The notes: a model not told the origin generated them from the letters alone. A stretch of DNA of 64,000 bases from Elusimicrobiales bacterium (GCA_028688015.1 JAQTZB010000001.1:227663-291662); one strand, 5' to 3'; counted from the first letter of the stretch, positions 17,216 to 25,772 are shown. Made by a program: numbers and translations.

Positions 17216-18220
17216 ATGGGATTTAAAGAATTCTGGCAGAAGCATTTTTCCAACTCCGACGAGCGGATCGTCAGCCCCGGCTTCGTGCTGCGGGTCGGGG
17301 GCGTCGGCTTCCTCCTCTTTTTTCTCACCTATTTCCTGTTCTCCTGGACGCTGGAGACCGTGATCCACAACCGCAAGGAGGTCATAGTCCCCGACATCTC
17401 CGGCAAGTCCACCGTGAACGCCCTGCAGACCCTCTCCGAGCTGAACCTCGCCATGAAGATAGAAGGCACCGAGTTCAATGAGGCGGTGCCGATCGGCACC
17501 GTGCTGCGGCAGGTCCCCGGCGCCGGGTCCACTGTGCGCGAGGGCAAGATCGTCCGCGTCATTTTCAGCCAGGGCGGCGAGTCGGTCTTCACGCCCAACC
17601 TGATCGGCCTGCCGCTGCGCAACGCCGAGCTGATGCTGCGCCAGCGCCAGTTGGTGCTGGGCCAGGTCAGCGAATCTTATTCCCTCAAGGCCGAGAAAGG
17701 CACCGTGCTGTCGCAGGACCCCAAGCCGGAGTTGAGCGTTTCCAAGAATACCATGGTAGAGGTGGTGGTCTCCGCGGGCAACCCGCCCGCCGGCATCATC
17801 ATGCTGCCCGATTTCCGACAGAAGAAGAGCGACGAGGCCCAGCAGTGGGCCGCGCAGAGCGGCGTGACGCTGCGCCTGACCGAGGACGCCGGCTCGCTGT
17901 TCCCGGGCGGCACCATCATCGACCAGGACCCGGCCCCGGATACCGTCGTGGCGGCGGGCGGCAAAGTCTCGCTGACCGTCAGCTCGCGCAAGAGCGCCGG
18001 CGGCGCGGAGCGCGAGTTCCGCGTACATTTCGAGGTGCCGCAGAGCGGCTCCCAGCGGCATATCCGCGTGGTGGCCCTGGGCAAGAGCGGCGACCGCGAG
18101 ATCTTCAACGGCCTGCGCGACCCGGGTACCAAGATAGACCTTTCCGTCCCCTACGCCGGGGCGGAGAAGATCCGCATTTTCATGAACGGCATCCTCGTCG
18201 AGGAGCGGCCCGTAAAATGA
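17216..18220 (+). CDS. PASTA-domain membrane protein
   Basis: This 334-residue protein has a short cytoplasmic N-terminus, one membrane helix at about residues 29-51, then three PASTA-like repeats (about 60-120, 125-195, 197-262). Each shows the V-P-x-L/F-x-G...A...L pattern and a closing Q-x-P-x-x-G-x-x-V segment. A C-terminal beta-rich domain of about 60 residues ends in FMNGILVEE. PASTA domains bind peptidoglycan fragments and usually belong to Ser/Thr kinases or penicillin-binding proteins. Here no kinase or transpeptidase domain is attached. The gene overlaps rpe by 4 bp. Confidence 0.85.
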   Translation: MGFKEFWQKHFSNSDERIVSPGFVLRVGGVGFLLFFLTYFLFSWTLETVIHNRKEVIVPDISGKSTVNALQTLSELNLAMKIEGTEFNEAVPIGTVLRQVPGAGSTVREGKIVRVIFSQGGESVFTPNLIGLPLRNAELMLRQRQLVLGQVSESYSLKAEKGTVLSQDPKPELSVSKNTMVEVVVSAGNPPAGIIMLPDFRQKKSDEAQQWAAQSGVTLRLTEDAGSLFPGGTIIDQDPAPDTVVAAGGKVSLTVSSRKSAGGAEREFRVHFEVPQSGSQRHIRVVALGKSGDREIFNGLRDPGTKIDLSVPYAGAEKIRIFMNGILVEERPVK

Positions 18221-18888
18221 AGACCGCCTTTCCCCTTCCCTCCGGCCGCGCCGCGCTGGTGCCGTCCGTGCTGTCGGCCGACTTCGCCTGTCTTAAAGGC
18301 AGCCTGAAGCCGGTCAACCGCCTGGCCGACTGGGTGCAGGTGGACGTCATGGATGGGCGCTTCGTGCCCAACATCAGCTTCGGCCCCGCCATCACGGCCG
18401 CCGTGCGGCGCGCGAGCCCCCTGCCGATAGACGCGCACCTGATGGTGGCGGAACCCCTGAATTTCCTCGAGGCCTTCGCAGAGGCGGGCGCCGGCCTGAT
18501 AACCGTGCACGCAGAGGCGAAGGACGCCGCGGCCTGCCTGAAAAAGATCCGTGCCCTCGGGCTGAAGGCCGGCCTGGCCCTGCGGCCCAAGACGCCGCTT
18601 TCGCGGGCGCTGCCGTACCTGCCGCTGCTGGACCTCCTCCTTATAATGACCGTGGAGCCGGGCTTCGGCGGTCAGGCCTTCATGCCTGCCATGCTGCCCA
18701 AAGTGGGCGCGGCCCGGCAGGCCATCCGCGGCTCCGGCCGCAAGGTCTGGCTGCAGGTGGACGGCGGCATCAACTCCGACACCGCCGTGCTGGCCGCCGT
18801 GGCCGGGGCGGACTCGCTGGTGATAGGCAGCGCGCTCTTCAGGGCGCCCGACCCCGCCGCTTTCCTGAAAGGGCTGAAGAAACTCTGA
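18217..18888 (+). CDS. rpe: Ribulose-phosphate 3-epimerase
   Basis: This enzyme interconverts ribulose 5-phosphate and xylulose 5-phosphate in the pentose phosphate pathway. The 223-residue TIM barrel carries the family motifs VPSVLSADF, QVDVMDGRFVPN with catalytic Asp and metal ligands, DAHLMV, MTVEPGFGGQ and VDGGI. Start ATG 18217 overlaps the PASTA gene stop (ATGA), so the two are translationally coupled. The longer open frame upstream is out of register with the family and was not used. Confidence 0.95.
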   Translation: MKTAFPLPSGRAALVPSVLSADFACLKGSLKPVNRLADWVQVDVMDGRFVPNISFGPAITAAVRRASPLPIDAHLMVAEPLNFLEAFAEAGAGLITVHAEAKDAAACLKKIRALGLKAGLALRPKTPLSRALPYLPLLDLLLIMTVEPGFGGQAFMPAMLPKVGAARQAIRGSGRKVWLQVDGGINSDTAVLAAVAGADSLVIGSALFRAPDPAAFLKGLKKL

Positions 18889-18895
18889 GGCGACC

Positions 18896-19261
18896 ATGGC
18901 TAAAAAAATACTGATAGTAGAGGACGAGCCGCTCATCTCAAAGGTGCTGACCATCCGCCTGGAGAGCCTGGGCTATAAGGTCAACGCCGCCCTCGACGGG
19001 GAAGAGGGGCTGGACCTGGTCAAGAAGGAAAAACCGGACCTCGTCATGCTCGACATCGGGCTGCCCAAGCTCGACGGCAATACGCTCTGCGAGCTCATCA
19101 AGATAGGCGAGGATACCAAGCACATCAAGGTCATCATGCTGACCGGGCACCGCCAGATGAACGAAATGGAGAATTCGTTCAAGGCCGGGGCCGACGTCTA
19201 CGTCAACAAGCCCTACGAGTGGCCGCGCCTGCTGGACCACATAAAGAAGCTTATCGGCTGA
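18896..19261 (+). CDS. CheY-like single-domain response regulator
   Basis: A 121-residue receiver domain with no output domain. It has the acidic pair EDE (residues 9-11), phosphoacceptor Asp in VMLDIGLPKLDG at about 52, the Thr of MLTGH at about 82 and Lys in YVNKPYEW at about 104, so it should be phosphorylated by a histidine kinase. No kinase is nearby. It sits 7 bp after rpe. The rpsP promoter -35 overlaps its stop codon, so the operon boundary falls here. The partner and output are unknown. Confidence 0.9.
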   Translation: MAKKILIVEDEPLISKVLTIRLESLGYKVNAALDGEEGLDLVKKEKPDLVMLDIGLPKLDGNTLCELIKIGEDTKHIKVIMLTGHRQMNEMENSFKAGADVYVNKPYEWPRLLDHIKKLIG

Positions 19262-19286
19262 CAAAAGCCGCCAAATATAATATAAT
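19258..19286 (+). promoter_or_regulatory. Sigma-70-type promoter of the rpsP operon
   Basis: CTGACA at 19258-19263, a 17-bp spacer and consensus TATAAT at 19281-19286 form a strong housekeeping promoter. The leader of about 60 bases contains a GC-rich inverted repeat (CGCGCC...GGCGCG, about 19294-19318) before the ribosome site AAGGAGG. The -35 overlaps the stop of the receiver gene. Confidence 0.75.
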
Positions 19287-19353
19287 AAGAGTTCGCGCCG
19301 GCCCGCACGGGGGCGCGTGAGCGATTTTTGTCGTAAGAGTCAAGGAGGACAAC

Positions 19354-19626
19354 ATGGCAGTTGTTTTGAGGCTTCAGAGAATAGGCAAGCGCACCCAGCC
19401 GCATTACCGGATCGTGGCCATCGAGAAATCGAGCGGCCCCCACGGCCAGCCGCTGGAGATAGTCGGGCATTATAACCCGAAGGCGACCAAGGACAAGGAA
19501 AAGGTCACCATCAACGCCGAGAGGGTCGACCGCTGGGTCAAGAACGGCGCCAAAGCGTCCGACACCGTCGGCACCCTGATCGCCCGCGCGCGCAAAGCCG
19601 AGAAGGCCGCCGCGGCGCCGAAGTAA
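19354..19626 (+). CDS. rpsP: 30S ribosomal protein S16
   Basis: A small-subunit ribosomal protein of 90 residues with the usual N-terminus (AVVLRLQRIGKRTQPHYRIV), the GHYNPK turn and a short Lys/Ala-rich C-terminus. A strong AAGGAGG ribosome site lies 8 bp upstream of the ATG. It is first gene in the ribosomal/tRNA-modification operon rpsP-khpA-trmD-rplS. Confidence 0.97.
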   Translation: MAVVLRLQRIGKRTQPHYRIVAIEKSSGPHGQPLEIVGHYNPKATKDKEKVTINAERVDRWVKNGAKASDTVGTLIARARKAEKAAAAPK

Positions 19627-19641
19627 GCGGAGGACCGCCCG

Positions 19642-19869
19642 ATGAAAGAAGTTCTAATGTACATCGTCGGTTCGCTGGTGGAAAAGCCGCAGGAAGTGAA
19701 GGTCGGCGTCAACGAAGACGGCGACGTTACCCGCTTCAAGCTGACGCTTTCCTCCTCCGACCGCGGCAAGGTCATAGGCAAGGAAGGGCGCGTGGTTAAA
19801 GCCATCCGCACCGTGCTGCAGACCGCCGCCGCCAGGCAGAACAAGAAAGTCTACCTGGATATAGATTAA
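19642..19869 (+). CDS. khpA: KhpA-type KH-domain RNA-binding protein
   Basis: This single KH-domain RNA-binding protein of 75 residues has the GKVIGKEGRVVKAIR segment (about 47-61) holding the GxxG loop. In many bacteria this protein sits between rpsP and rimM or trmD and acts, often with a Jag/KhpB partner, in small-RNA binding and cell-size control. It is 15 bp after rpsP and 2 bp before trmD. Confidence 0.92.
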   Translation: MKEVLMYIVGSLVEKPQEVKVGVNEDGDVTRFKLTLSSSDRGKVIGKEGRVVKAIRTVLQTAAARQNKKVYLDID

Positions 19870-19871
19870 GA

Positions 19872-20570
19872 ATGCGGGTCGACGCGGTCACGCTTTTCCC
19901 GGGGATGATAGACGCCCCGCTTTCGGAAAGCATAGTGGGCCGCGCCAGGCAGGAAGGGTTCCTCGAGCTGGGTTTCGTTAACCCGAGGGATTTCACGGAA
20001 GACCGCCACCGCACCGTGGACGACAAGCCTTACGGCGGCGGCACCGGCATGCTGATGATGGCCGAGCCGGTGTACAGGGCGCTGAAGTCGGTCAGGAAGA
20101 AAGGGTCATGCGTGATCCTCCTGACGCCTAAAGGGCGCCGCTTCGACCAGCGGCTCGCGCTGGAACTGGCGAAGAAGAAGCACCTGGTCTTTATCTGCGG
20201 GCACTACGAGGGGATCGACGAGCGGGTGACTCCGCTGGCCGACCTGGAGCTCTCGATAGGGGACTATGTCCTCACCGGCGGCGAGCCGGCCGCGGTAGCG
20301 GTGATAGACGCGGTGACGCGGCTGATCCCGGGCGTGCTGAAGAAAGGCGACGCCACCGTGAACGAGACCTTTACCGAAGGACTGCTGGAAGCGCCGCACT
20401 ATACGCGCCCGGCCGTCTGGAGAGGCAAGGCGGTGCCGCAGGAACTGGTCAGCGGCAACCACAAGCTCATCGCCGAGTGGCGGCGGGCGCAGGCCGAGGC
20501 ACTGACGGGCAAGGCCCGGCCGGACCTGGCGCCGGCGAAAAGAAAGAGCCGCGGCGCCGCGAAGAAATAG
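19872..20570 (+). CDS. trmD: tRNA (guanine-N1)-methyltransferase
   Basis: This enzyme makes m1G37 in tRNAs that read G-starting-repeat codons, preventing frameshifting. The 232-residue protein has the trefoil-knot SAM site (HYEGIDERV at about 113, [12 protein letters not shown] at about 130) and the Asp-containing linker with catalytic residues. The basic C-terminus is normal. It starts 2 bp after khpA with no rimM between them, which is unusual for this operon. Confidence 0.96.
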   Translation: MRVDAVTLFPGMIDAPLSESIVGRARQEGFLELGFVNPRDFTEDRHRTVDDKPYGGGTGMLMMAEPVYRALKSVRKKGSCVILLTPKGRRFDQRLALELAKKKHLVFICGHYEGIDERVTPLADLELSIGDYVLTGGEPAAVAVIDAVTRLIPGVLKKGDATVNETFTEGLLEAPHYTRPAVWRGKAVPQELVSGNHKLIAEWRRAQAEALTGKARPDLAPAKRKSRGAAKK

Positions 20571-20596
20571 ATTTGTTTCAACTTATAGGAGGCAGT

Positions 20597-21004
20597 ATGA
20601 AAGACATCGCTAAACACCTGGGCTTCAAGACCGATAAGTTCGATTTCCAGCCCGGCGACTCCGTGAAAGTATACACCAAGGTCGTGGAAGGCGACAGCGA
20701 GCGCGTCCAGATCTTCGACGGCGTCGTGATCTCCCGGCGCGGCAGCGGCATCTCCGCCAGCTTCACCGTGCGCAAGATCTCCTACGGCGTGGGCGTTGAG
20801 AGGGTCTTCCCCCTGCATTCCCCCCGCATCGAGCGTATCGAAGTTGTGAAGACCGGCAAGGTCCGCCGCTCCAAGATCTACTACCTGCGCGGCCTGGCCG
20901 GCAAAGCCGCCCGCCTCGACGAAGTGGCGAAGGAAGCGGTTGTCGCCGCGCCGCAGGCCCAGCCTGCCGCGGCTCCCGCCGCCCAGCAGCCCGCCGCGAA
21001 GTAA
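20597..21004 (+). CDS. rplS: 50S ribosomal protein L19
   Basis: A large-subunit protein at the 30S/50S interface. The 135-residue product has the typical core ([38 protein letters not shown]). It also has an extra Ala/Pro/Gln-rich tail of about 20 residues (from about 113) beyond the usual C-terminus. I chose ATG 20597 because TAGGAGG precedes it. The longer open frame runs back into trmD. It is last gene before a strong hairpin. Confidence 0.95.
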   Translation: MKDIAKHLGFKTDKFDFQPGDSVKVYTKVVEGDSERVQIFDGVVISRRGSGISASFTVRKISYGVGVERVFPLHSPRIERIEVVKTGKVRRSKIYYLRGLAGKAARLDEVAKEAVVAAPQAQPAAAPAAQQPAAK

Positions 21005-21015
21005 AACGGTCGTTA

Positions 21016-21038
21016 CCCCCCGCGCTCCGCGCGGGGGG
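21016..21038 (+). terminator. 10-bp GC hairpin after rplS
   Basis: CCCCCCGCGC and GCGCGGGGGG form a perfect 10-bp stem around a TCC loop. No T-run follows, so it may be a weak terminator, an mRNA-stabilising structure or both. It lies 11 bp after rplS and 20 bp before rnhB. Confidence 0.5.
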
Positions 21039-21057
21039 CTGCGGTACAGGTGCAACC

Positions 21058-21714
21058 GTGCCATTAAGCAGATTCGACCTCTCACTACTTGAAACCAAGC
21101 GGCCGGCTTTCCTCGTCGGCGTAGACGAAGCCGGGCGCGGCCCGCTGGCCGGTCCCGTGACCGCCTGCGCCGCCTGGATCCCCCCCGCCTCCCACAGCCT
21201 CATTTCCCCTCTGGTCAACGACAGCAAGAAACTTTCCGCGCCCAGGCGCGAGCGGGCCCTGCGCCTCATGCTCGCTTCAGGAGTGCGCTTCGGCTTCGGC
21301 TTCGCGCACCCCGACGAGATAGACCGCGAGAACATCCTGGAGGCCACTTTCAACGCCATGGGGGCCGCCGTCAGGCGGCTCCTGCGCTATACCGGCGCGG
21401 CGCCAGCCTCGGCGCTGCTGCTGGTGGACGGGCCGCACCGCATCAAGCGCCTGGATTCCTGCCTGCAGCAGCCGGTGGTGGACGGCGACGCCAAGTCCCT
21501 CTCCATCGCCGCGGCCAGCATCTACGCCAAGGTCGTGCGCGACCGCTGGATGCAGGTGCTCGACGGACGCCATCCCGGCTATGGCCTCGCCGGCCACAAG
21601 GGCTACGGCACCGCGGCGCATTTAGAGGCGCTCGGCCGCCTGGGCCCCAGCCCCCAGCACCGGCTCAGCTTCGCCCCGGTGCGCCGGGCCGCGCGCGGCG
21701 GAGCCCCGGCATGA
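21058..21714 (+). CDS. rnhB: Ribonuclease HII
   Basis: Cleaves RNA in RNA-DNA hybrids and removes misincorporated ribonucleotides. The 218-residue protein has the catalytic first Asp-Glu pair in VGVDEAGRGPLAG (about 20-32), the second Asp in LLLVDGPHRIK (about 125), and the SIAAASIYAKVVRDR segment with its Asp. The start is a GTG at 21058, the only one near the expected N-terminus. It overlaps the YraN-like gene by 4 bp, a common pairing. Confidence 0.94.
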   Translation: MPLSRFDLSLLETKRPAFLVGVDEAGRGPLAGPVTACAAWIPPASHSLISPLVNDSKKLSAPRRERALRLMLASGVRFGFGFAHPDEIDRENILEATFNAMGAAVRRLLRYTGAAPASALLLVDGPHRIKRLDSCLQQPVVDGDAKSLSIAAASIYAKVVRDRWMQVLDGRHPGYGLAGHKGYGTAAHLEALGRLGPSPQHRLSFAPVRRAARGGAPA

Positions 21715-22067
21715 ACACCAAGGGCGTCGCCTACGAGGAGCAGGCCGCCGCTTTCCTGCGGGCCGCCGGCTTCGAGATCCTGGACCGCAACTGGGCCTGC
21801 CCGCTGGGCGAGCTGGACATCGTAGCCCGCAAGGGAGATGTGCTGGCTTTTGTCGAGGTGCGCGCCCGGTCCAATACCGCCTACGGCCTGCCGGCCGAGA
21901 CGGTCACCCGTGCCAAGCGGACGAAGATAATCAAGGCTGCGCAGGCTTATCTCAAGGCGCGGCGCGTCAAGGCGGAGACTTTCAGGTTCGATTTCATCGG
22001 CATCACGCCAGGCGCGGAGCCGGAACACATCGAGGACGCTTTCAGCGCCGACGGATTCGGATTTTAA
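21711..22067 (+). CDS. UPF0102 (YraN) family protein
   Basis: This 118-residue protein belongs to the YraN/UPF0102 family with a restriction-endonuclease-like fold. The conserved pieces GVAYEEQAAAFLRAAGF, CPLGELDIVARKGDVLAFVEVRAR and the trailing FRFDFIGI are all present. The E-LD-V and FVEV residues mark the nuclease-like core. Function is not settled in the family. It is coupled to rnhB by an ATGA overlap and precedes the purine phosphorylase gene by 19 bp. Confidence 0.92.
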   Translation: MNTKGVAYEEQAAAFLRAAGFEILDRNWACPLGELDIVARKGDVLAFVEVRARSNTAYGLPAETVTRAKRTKIIKAAQAYLKARRVKAETFRFDFIGITPGAEPEHIEDAFSADGFGF

Positions 22068-22086
22068 CAGAGCGCAAGGAGCTGCT

Positions 22087-22929
22087 ATGGAACCTTCAGA
22101 AATACTCAGGAACGTTGAGCATACCGCGGGCTGGCTGCGCAAAGTGGCGGCCGGTTTCAAGCCGGAAACCGCCATCATCGCAGGCTCCGGCCTGGGCGGG
22201 GCGCTGCCCCGCCTGGAGGACAAGGTCGCGGTCTCCTACAAGGATATCCCCGGCTTCCCCGCCCCTACCGTTAAAGGCCACGCCGGCGAGCTGATCTTCG
22301 GGCGCATGGGCGGCGCCGACGTCGTGATGATGAAGGGGCGCTTTCACTATTACGAGGGCCGGCCGCTCTCCTTCATCGCGTTCCCGATCCGGGTGCTGCG
22401 CGCGCTCGGCGTGAAGAACCTGCTGCTGACGGCCGCCGTGGGCTCCCTGAAGCCCGCCCTCAAGCCCGGGGACATGCTGATCCTCAGGGACCACCTGAAC
22501 CTGATGGGCTCCAACCCGCTGATGGGCAACTACCACCCCGCCTTCGGCGAGATGTTCCCCGACATGAACGACCCCTACGACCGCGCGCTGCGCAAGGAGG
22601 CCATGAAGCTGGCCAAGAAGCTGCGCATCCGCGCCAAAGAAGGCGTGTACACCGCAGTGACCGGCCCGTCCTACGAGACCCCGGCCGAAGTGAAAATGTA
22701 CCGGCAGCTCGGCGGCGACATCGCCGGGATGAGCGTGGTCCCCGAAACTATCACCGCCCGGCAGCTGAAGCTGCGCGTGGCGGGCCTCTGCTGGATCTCC
22801 AACTTCTGCAGCGGCATTTCCAAGAAGGTGCTGACGCACGAGGAAGTGCTCGAGCTCGGCGAGAAAGTCTCCGGGAAGATGCAGGGGCTGCTGGAAGGCC
22901 TCCTGAAGTCCAAAGCCATAAAGGGTTAA
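22087..22929 (+). CDS. punA: Purine-nucleoside phosphorylase
   Basis: Splits purine nucleosides to base and (deoxy)ribose 1-phosphate. The 280-residue trimeric-type enzyme has GSGLGG (about 33), the GRFHYYEG phosphate/ribose motif (about 87), GPSYETPAEV (about 195) with the purine-site Glu, and GMSVVPET. One family motif differs: where TNAAG is usual near residue 117 this protein reads TAAVGS, so the conserved Asn is replaced. It begins the salvage operon with the pyrimidine phosphorylase and upp. Confidence 0.92.
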   Translation: MEPSEILRNVEHTAGWLRKVAAGFKPETAIIAGSGLGGALPRLEDKVAVSYKDIPGFPAPTVKGHAGELIFGRMGGADVVMMKGRFHYYEGRPLSFIAFPIRVLRALGVKNLLLTAAVGSLKPALKPGDMLILRDHLNLMGSNPLMGNYHPAFGEMFPDMNDPYDRALRKEAMKLAKKLRIRAKEGVYTAVTGPSYETPAEVKMYRQLGGDIAGMSVVPETITARQLKLRVAGLCWISNFCSGISKKVLTHEEVLELGEKVSGKMQGLLEGLLKSKAIKG

Positions 22930-22941
22930 AAAGGAAATATC

Positions 22942-24252
22942 ATGAGAATGCTAGACCTGCTGCTCAAGAAACGCTCCGGCCTGGAAATGTCCTACGACGA
23001 ACTGGTGTTCATCGCCATGGGCGCCGCCGACGGCTCCATTCCGGACTACCAGCTTTCCGCCTGGCTGATGGCCGCCTTCCTCAACGGGCTCACGCCCGCC
23101 GAGACCGCCGGCCTCACCAAGGCCATGGCCCTTTCCGGCAAGAAGCTCGACCTCTCCTCCATCAAGGGGATGAAGGTGGATAAACATTCTACCGGCGGCG
23201 TGGGCGACGGCATTTCTATCGCGCTGGCCCCGGTGGCGGCGGCCTGCGGCGTGGTGGTGCCCATGATGAGCGGCCGCGGCCTCGGGCATACCGGCGGCAC
23301 GCTGGACAAGCTGGAGGCCATGAAGGGCTTCAAGGTCCGCCTTGAGCCCGAATACGTGGTCAAGCAGCTCAAGGCCACGGGCCTGTCCATGTTCGGCCAG
23401 ACCGAGCGCCTGGCCCCCAGCGACAAGAAGCTCTACGCGCTGCGCGACGCCTCCTGCACCGTAGAGGCGCTGCCGCTGATAGTGGCCAGCATCCTCTCCA
23501 AGAAATACGCCGAGGACATCACCGGCCTGGTGATGGACGTTAAATACGGTTCCGGCGCCTTCCTGAAGGATTTTAAGAAGAGCCGCGAGCTGGCCGTGGC
23601 GCTGATGAAGACCGCCAAGCTGCTGGACATCCGCTGCGTGGCCGTGATGACCGCCATGAACGAGCCGCTGGGCCTCGCCGTCGGCAACGGTATCGAGACC
23701 GCGCAGTGCATCAGGATCCTGGCCGGAGAGAAAGGGCCCGCGGACTTCATGCGCGTGCTCGAGGTGCTGGCCGGCTGGATGATCCACCTGGGCGGCAAGG
23801 CCCGCTCCGCCGCCGAGGGCGAGGACAAGGCCCGCGCGGCCATCGCCGACGGCAGCGCGCTGGAGAAATACCGCCTGATGGTGAAGTGGCAGGGCGCCGA
23901 CGTGCGGGTGGTGGACGACCCCGACCGCCATATGCCCAAGGCCAAGCTCTCGAAGCGGATCCTGGCGAAGAAGGCCGGCTTCCTCACCGCGATGGAGGCG
24001 CGCACTGTCGGGTTCGCCTCCGTGGCGCTGGGCGGCGGCCGCGCCAAGGCCGAGGACGCCGTGGACTTCGGCGCGGGCTTCATCCTGGCCAGGAAACCCG
24101 GCGACCGCGTGGCCCCTGGCGACCTCATCGCCACTGCCTATGCTTCCGGCCCGGCCAAGCTGGCCGACGGCGTGAAGATGTTCGAGAGTTCGCTGGCCTA
24201 CGGCTCCAAGGCGCCCCGCAAAGAGCCGCTGATCCGCGAGATCATTAAGTAA
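22942..24252 (+). CDS. Thymidine/pyrimidine-nucleoside phosphorylase
   Basis: Phosphorolysis of pyrimidine nucleosides to base and sugar 1-phosphate. The 436-residue protein has all-alpha N-terminal and alpha/beta domains. It carries the family signature SGRGLGHTGGTLDK (about 111-124), the phosphate loop KHSTGGVGDG (about 80) and the C-terminal domain ending near residue 430. Whether it prefers thymidine (DeoA) or also uridine (Pdp) cannot be decided by eye. It lies 12 bp after punA and 8 bp before upp. Confidence 0.93.
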   Translation: MRMLDLLLKKRSGLEMSYDELVFIAMGAADGSIPDYQLSAWLMAAFLNGLTPAETAGLTKAMALSGKKLDLSSIKGMKVDKHSTGGVGDGISIALAPVAAACGVVVPMMSGRGLGHTGGTLDKLEAMKGFKVRLEPEYVVKQLKATGLSMFGQTERLAPSDKKLYALRDASCTVEALPLIVASILSKKYAEDITGLVMDVKYGSGAFLKDFKKSRELAVALMKTAKLLDIRCVAVMTAMNEPLGLAVGNGIETAQCIRILAGEKGPADFMRVLEVLAGWMIHLGGKARSAAEGEDKARAAIADGSALEKYRLMVKWQGADVRVVDDPDRHMPKAKLSKRILAKKAGFLTAMEARTVGFASVALGGGRAKAEDAVDFGAGFILARKPGDRVAPGDLIATAYASGPAKLADGVKMFESSLAYGSKAPRKEPLIREIIK

Positions 24253-24260
24253 GGAGCCCC

Positions 24261-24887
24261 ATGAAGAACGTCCATATCTCTAAGCACCCGCTAGTGCTGG
24301 ACAAGATCGCCCGCCTGCGCGACCGGCGCACCAACGTGGCCGACTTCAGGCGGCTGATGGGCGAGCTCACCATGCTGCTCGCCCACGACGCCTTCCTGCA
24401 CGCGCGGGTGAAGAAGGCGAAGGTGCGCACCCCGATCGGAGTGGCCGACTCGCAGCGCCTGGCGCACGACCTGGTCTTCGTGGCCATCCTGCGCGCCGGC
24501 CTGGGCATGGTGGACGGCCTGGTGAAGCTGCACCCGGAGGGCCGGCTGGCCCACATAGGCATCTACCGCGACGAGGAAACCCTGAAGCCGGTGAAGTATT
24601 ACGTGCGCCTGCCGGAAGACGTCTCCGACAGCCTGGTGGTGATAGCCGACCCGATGCTGGCTACCGGCGGCTCGGCCGTGGAGGCTGTGGAGATCATGAA
24701 GAGCCGCGGCGCGAAGAACATCTGCTTCCTCTGCATGCTGGCCGCCAGGGAAGGCCTGAAGCGCCTGGCCGCCGCGCACCCGGAGATGCCCATCTACGTC
24801 GGCGCTGTGGACGAGAAACTTAATAGCCACGGCTATATAGTGCCGGGCCTCGGCGACGCCGGCGACAGAATGTTCGGCACCGCCTAG
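24261..24887 (+). CDS. upp: Uracil phosphoribosyltransferase
   Basis: Makes UMP from uracil and PRPP. The 208-residue product has the PRPP loop VVIADPMLATGGSA (about 131-144), the early LRAGLGM loop (about 76) and the C-terminal uracil-binding segment YVGAVDEKLNSHGYIVPGLGDAGDR. It closes the salvage operon: phosphorolysis by the two upstream enzymes frees uracil, which this enzyme recaptures. A strong terminator follows. Confidence 0.96.
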   Translation: MKNVHISKHPLVLDKIARLRDRRTNVADFRRLMGELTMLLAHDAFLHARVKKAKVRTPIGVADSQRLAHDLVFVAILRAGLGMVDGLVKLHPEGRLAHIGIYRDEETLKPVKYYVRLPEDVSDSLVVIADPMLATGGSAVEAVEIMKSRGAKNICFLCMLAAREGLKRLAAAHPEMPIYVGAVDEKLNSHGYIVPGLGDAGDRMFGTA

Positions 24888-24901
24888 CGGGTTCCGAAGT
24901 T

Positions 24902-24937
24902 AAATAAAAAAGCCCGGTTGCCCGGGCTTTTTTATTT
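24902..24937. terminator. Bidirectional terminator between upp and FNR-like gene
   Basis: A 16-bp stem (24902-24917 with 24922-24937) has a GC core GCCCGG/CCGGGC, a 4-base TTGC loop and A/T runs on both sides, so it works on both strands. It separates the convergent upp and the minus-strand Crp/Fnr-family gene. Confidence 0.92.
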
Positions 24938-24950
24938 CAGCGCGTCTGGT

Positions 24951-25676
24951 TCAGCACTTGTTCTTGGCGTGCGGGTCGGAGATGCGGACCAGCGTGGGAT
25001 AGTCCAGGATCTTGATGGACTTGATCTCGCGCTTGATGATGCTGCGCTTCTCCAGGTCGGCCAGGGTGCGAACCACGGTCTCCAGCGCCAGGCCGGTGAT
25101 CTCTGCGATCTCGGTGCGCTTCAAGCCGTGGATGGCCGGGTTCGGGGTGTTCTTGGACTTGTAGGTAATGGCGTTGATGAGGGCCTTGGCCACTTTGGAG
25201 CGGGCCGGCTTGTAGGCCGTGTCCTTGACCTTGTACTGCATGGCGCGCATCTCGTTGGCGATCTTGCGCAGGAAGATCTTGTAGACCTTCGGGTGGGTGT
25301 CCATGAACTGCTCGAACTTCCTGGCGTCGACGAAGGAGAGAACCGTGTCGCCCATGGTGCGGGCATCGCAGATGTATTCCTGCTCGGAGAAGAGGGCGAT
25401 GTGGCCGAAGGTGTCTCCGGGATGGCGGATCCAGTTGATCATCTGCTGGCCCTTGGAGTCGGTGGAGTAGATCTTCGCCCGGCCCTTGCAGACCGTGTAG
25501 ATGCCCTGCGGGTGGCTGCATTCGGCGTAGATCTGCTCGTCGTCGGCGAACTTGCGGCCCATCTTAAGGGCGCTCCATTCCTTCTGGGTCGCCGCGTCCA
25601 GCCGCACGACGAAACAGTTCTGCTTGAAGCGGCACGCGCCGCAATCCGGAGCTTGGTCTTTAGTGAATCTGTGCAT
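24951..25676 (-). CDS. Crp/Fnr-family regulator with FNR-like cysteine cluster
   Basis: This 241-residue regulator has an N-terminal CxxCx5C cluster (CGACRFKQNC) resembling the Fe-S ligand set of FNR. A cyclic-nucleotide-like beta barrel follows (GDTFGHIALFSEQEY, about 95-110), with one more Cys in EYIC. After a dimer helix comes a winged helix-turn-helix (about 180-215) with recognition helix ETVVRT, keeping the Glu and Arg used by FNR and CRP. I chose ATG 25676 because a GGGGGAAA ribosome site precedes it. A TTG start 10 codons earlier has none. It is a candidate oxygen or redox sensor that could act on cydAB. Confidence 0.82.
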   Translation of the reverse strand: MHRFTKDQAPDCGACRFKQNCFVVRLDAATQKEWSALKMGRKFADDEQIYAECSHPQGIYTVCKGRAKIYSTDSKGQQMINWIRHPGDTFGHIALFSEQEYICDARTMGDTVLSFVDARKFEQFMDTHPKVYKIFLRKIANEMRAMQYKVKDTAYKPARSKVAKALINAITYKSKNTPNPAIHGLKRTEIAEITGLALETVVRTLADLEKRSIIKREIKSIKILDYPTLVRISDPHAKNKC

Positions 25677-25772
25677 TTCTGGTTTCCCCCTGTCTGCTGT
25701 GTACAATTATATAATATTTGTCCCCCCGTCGTCATTTGCTACACTATTAAGCGCCGGCCGCCGGCTCGCACC

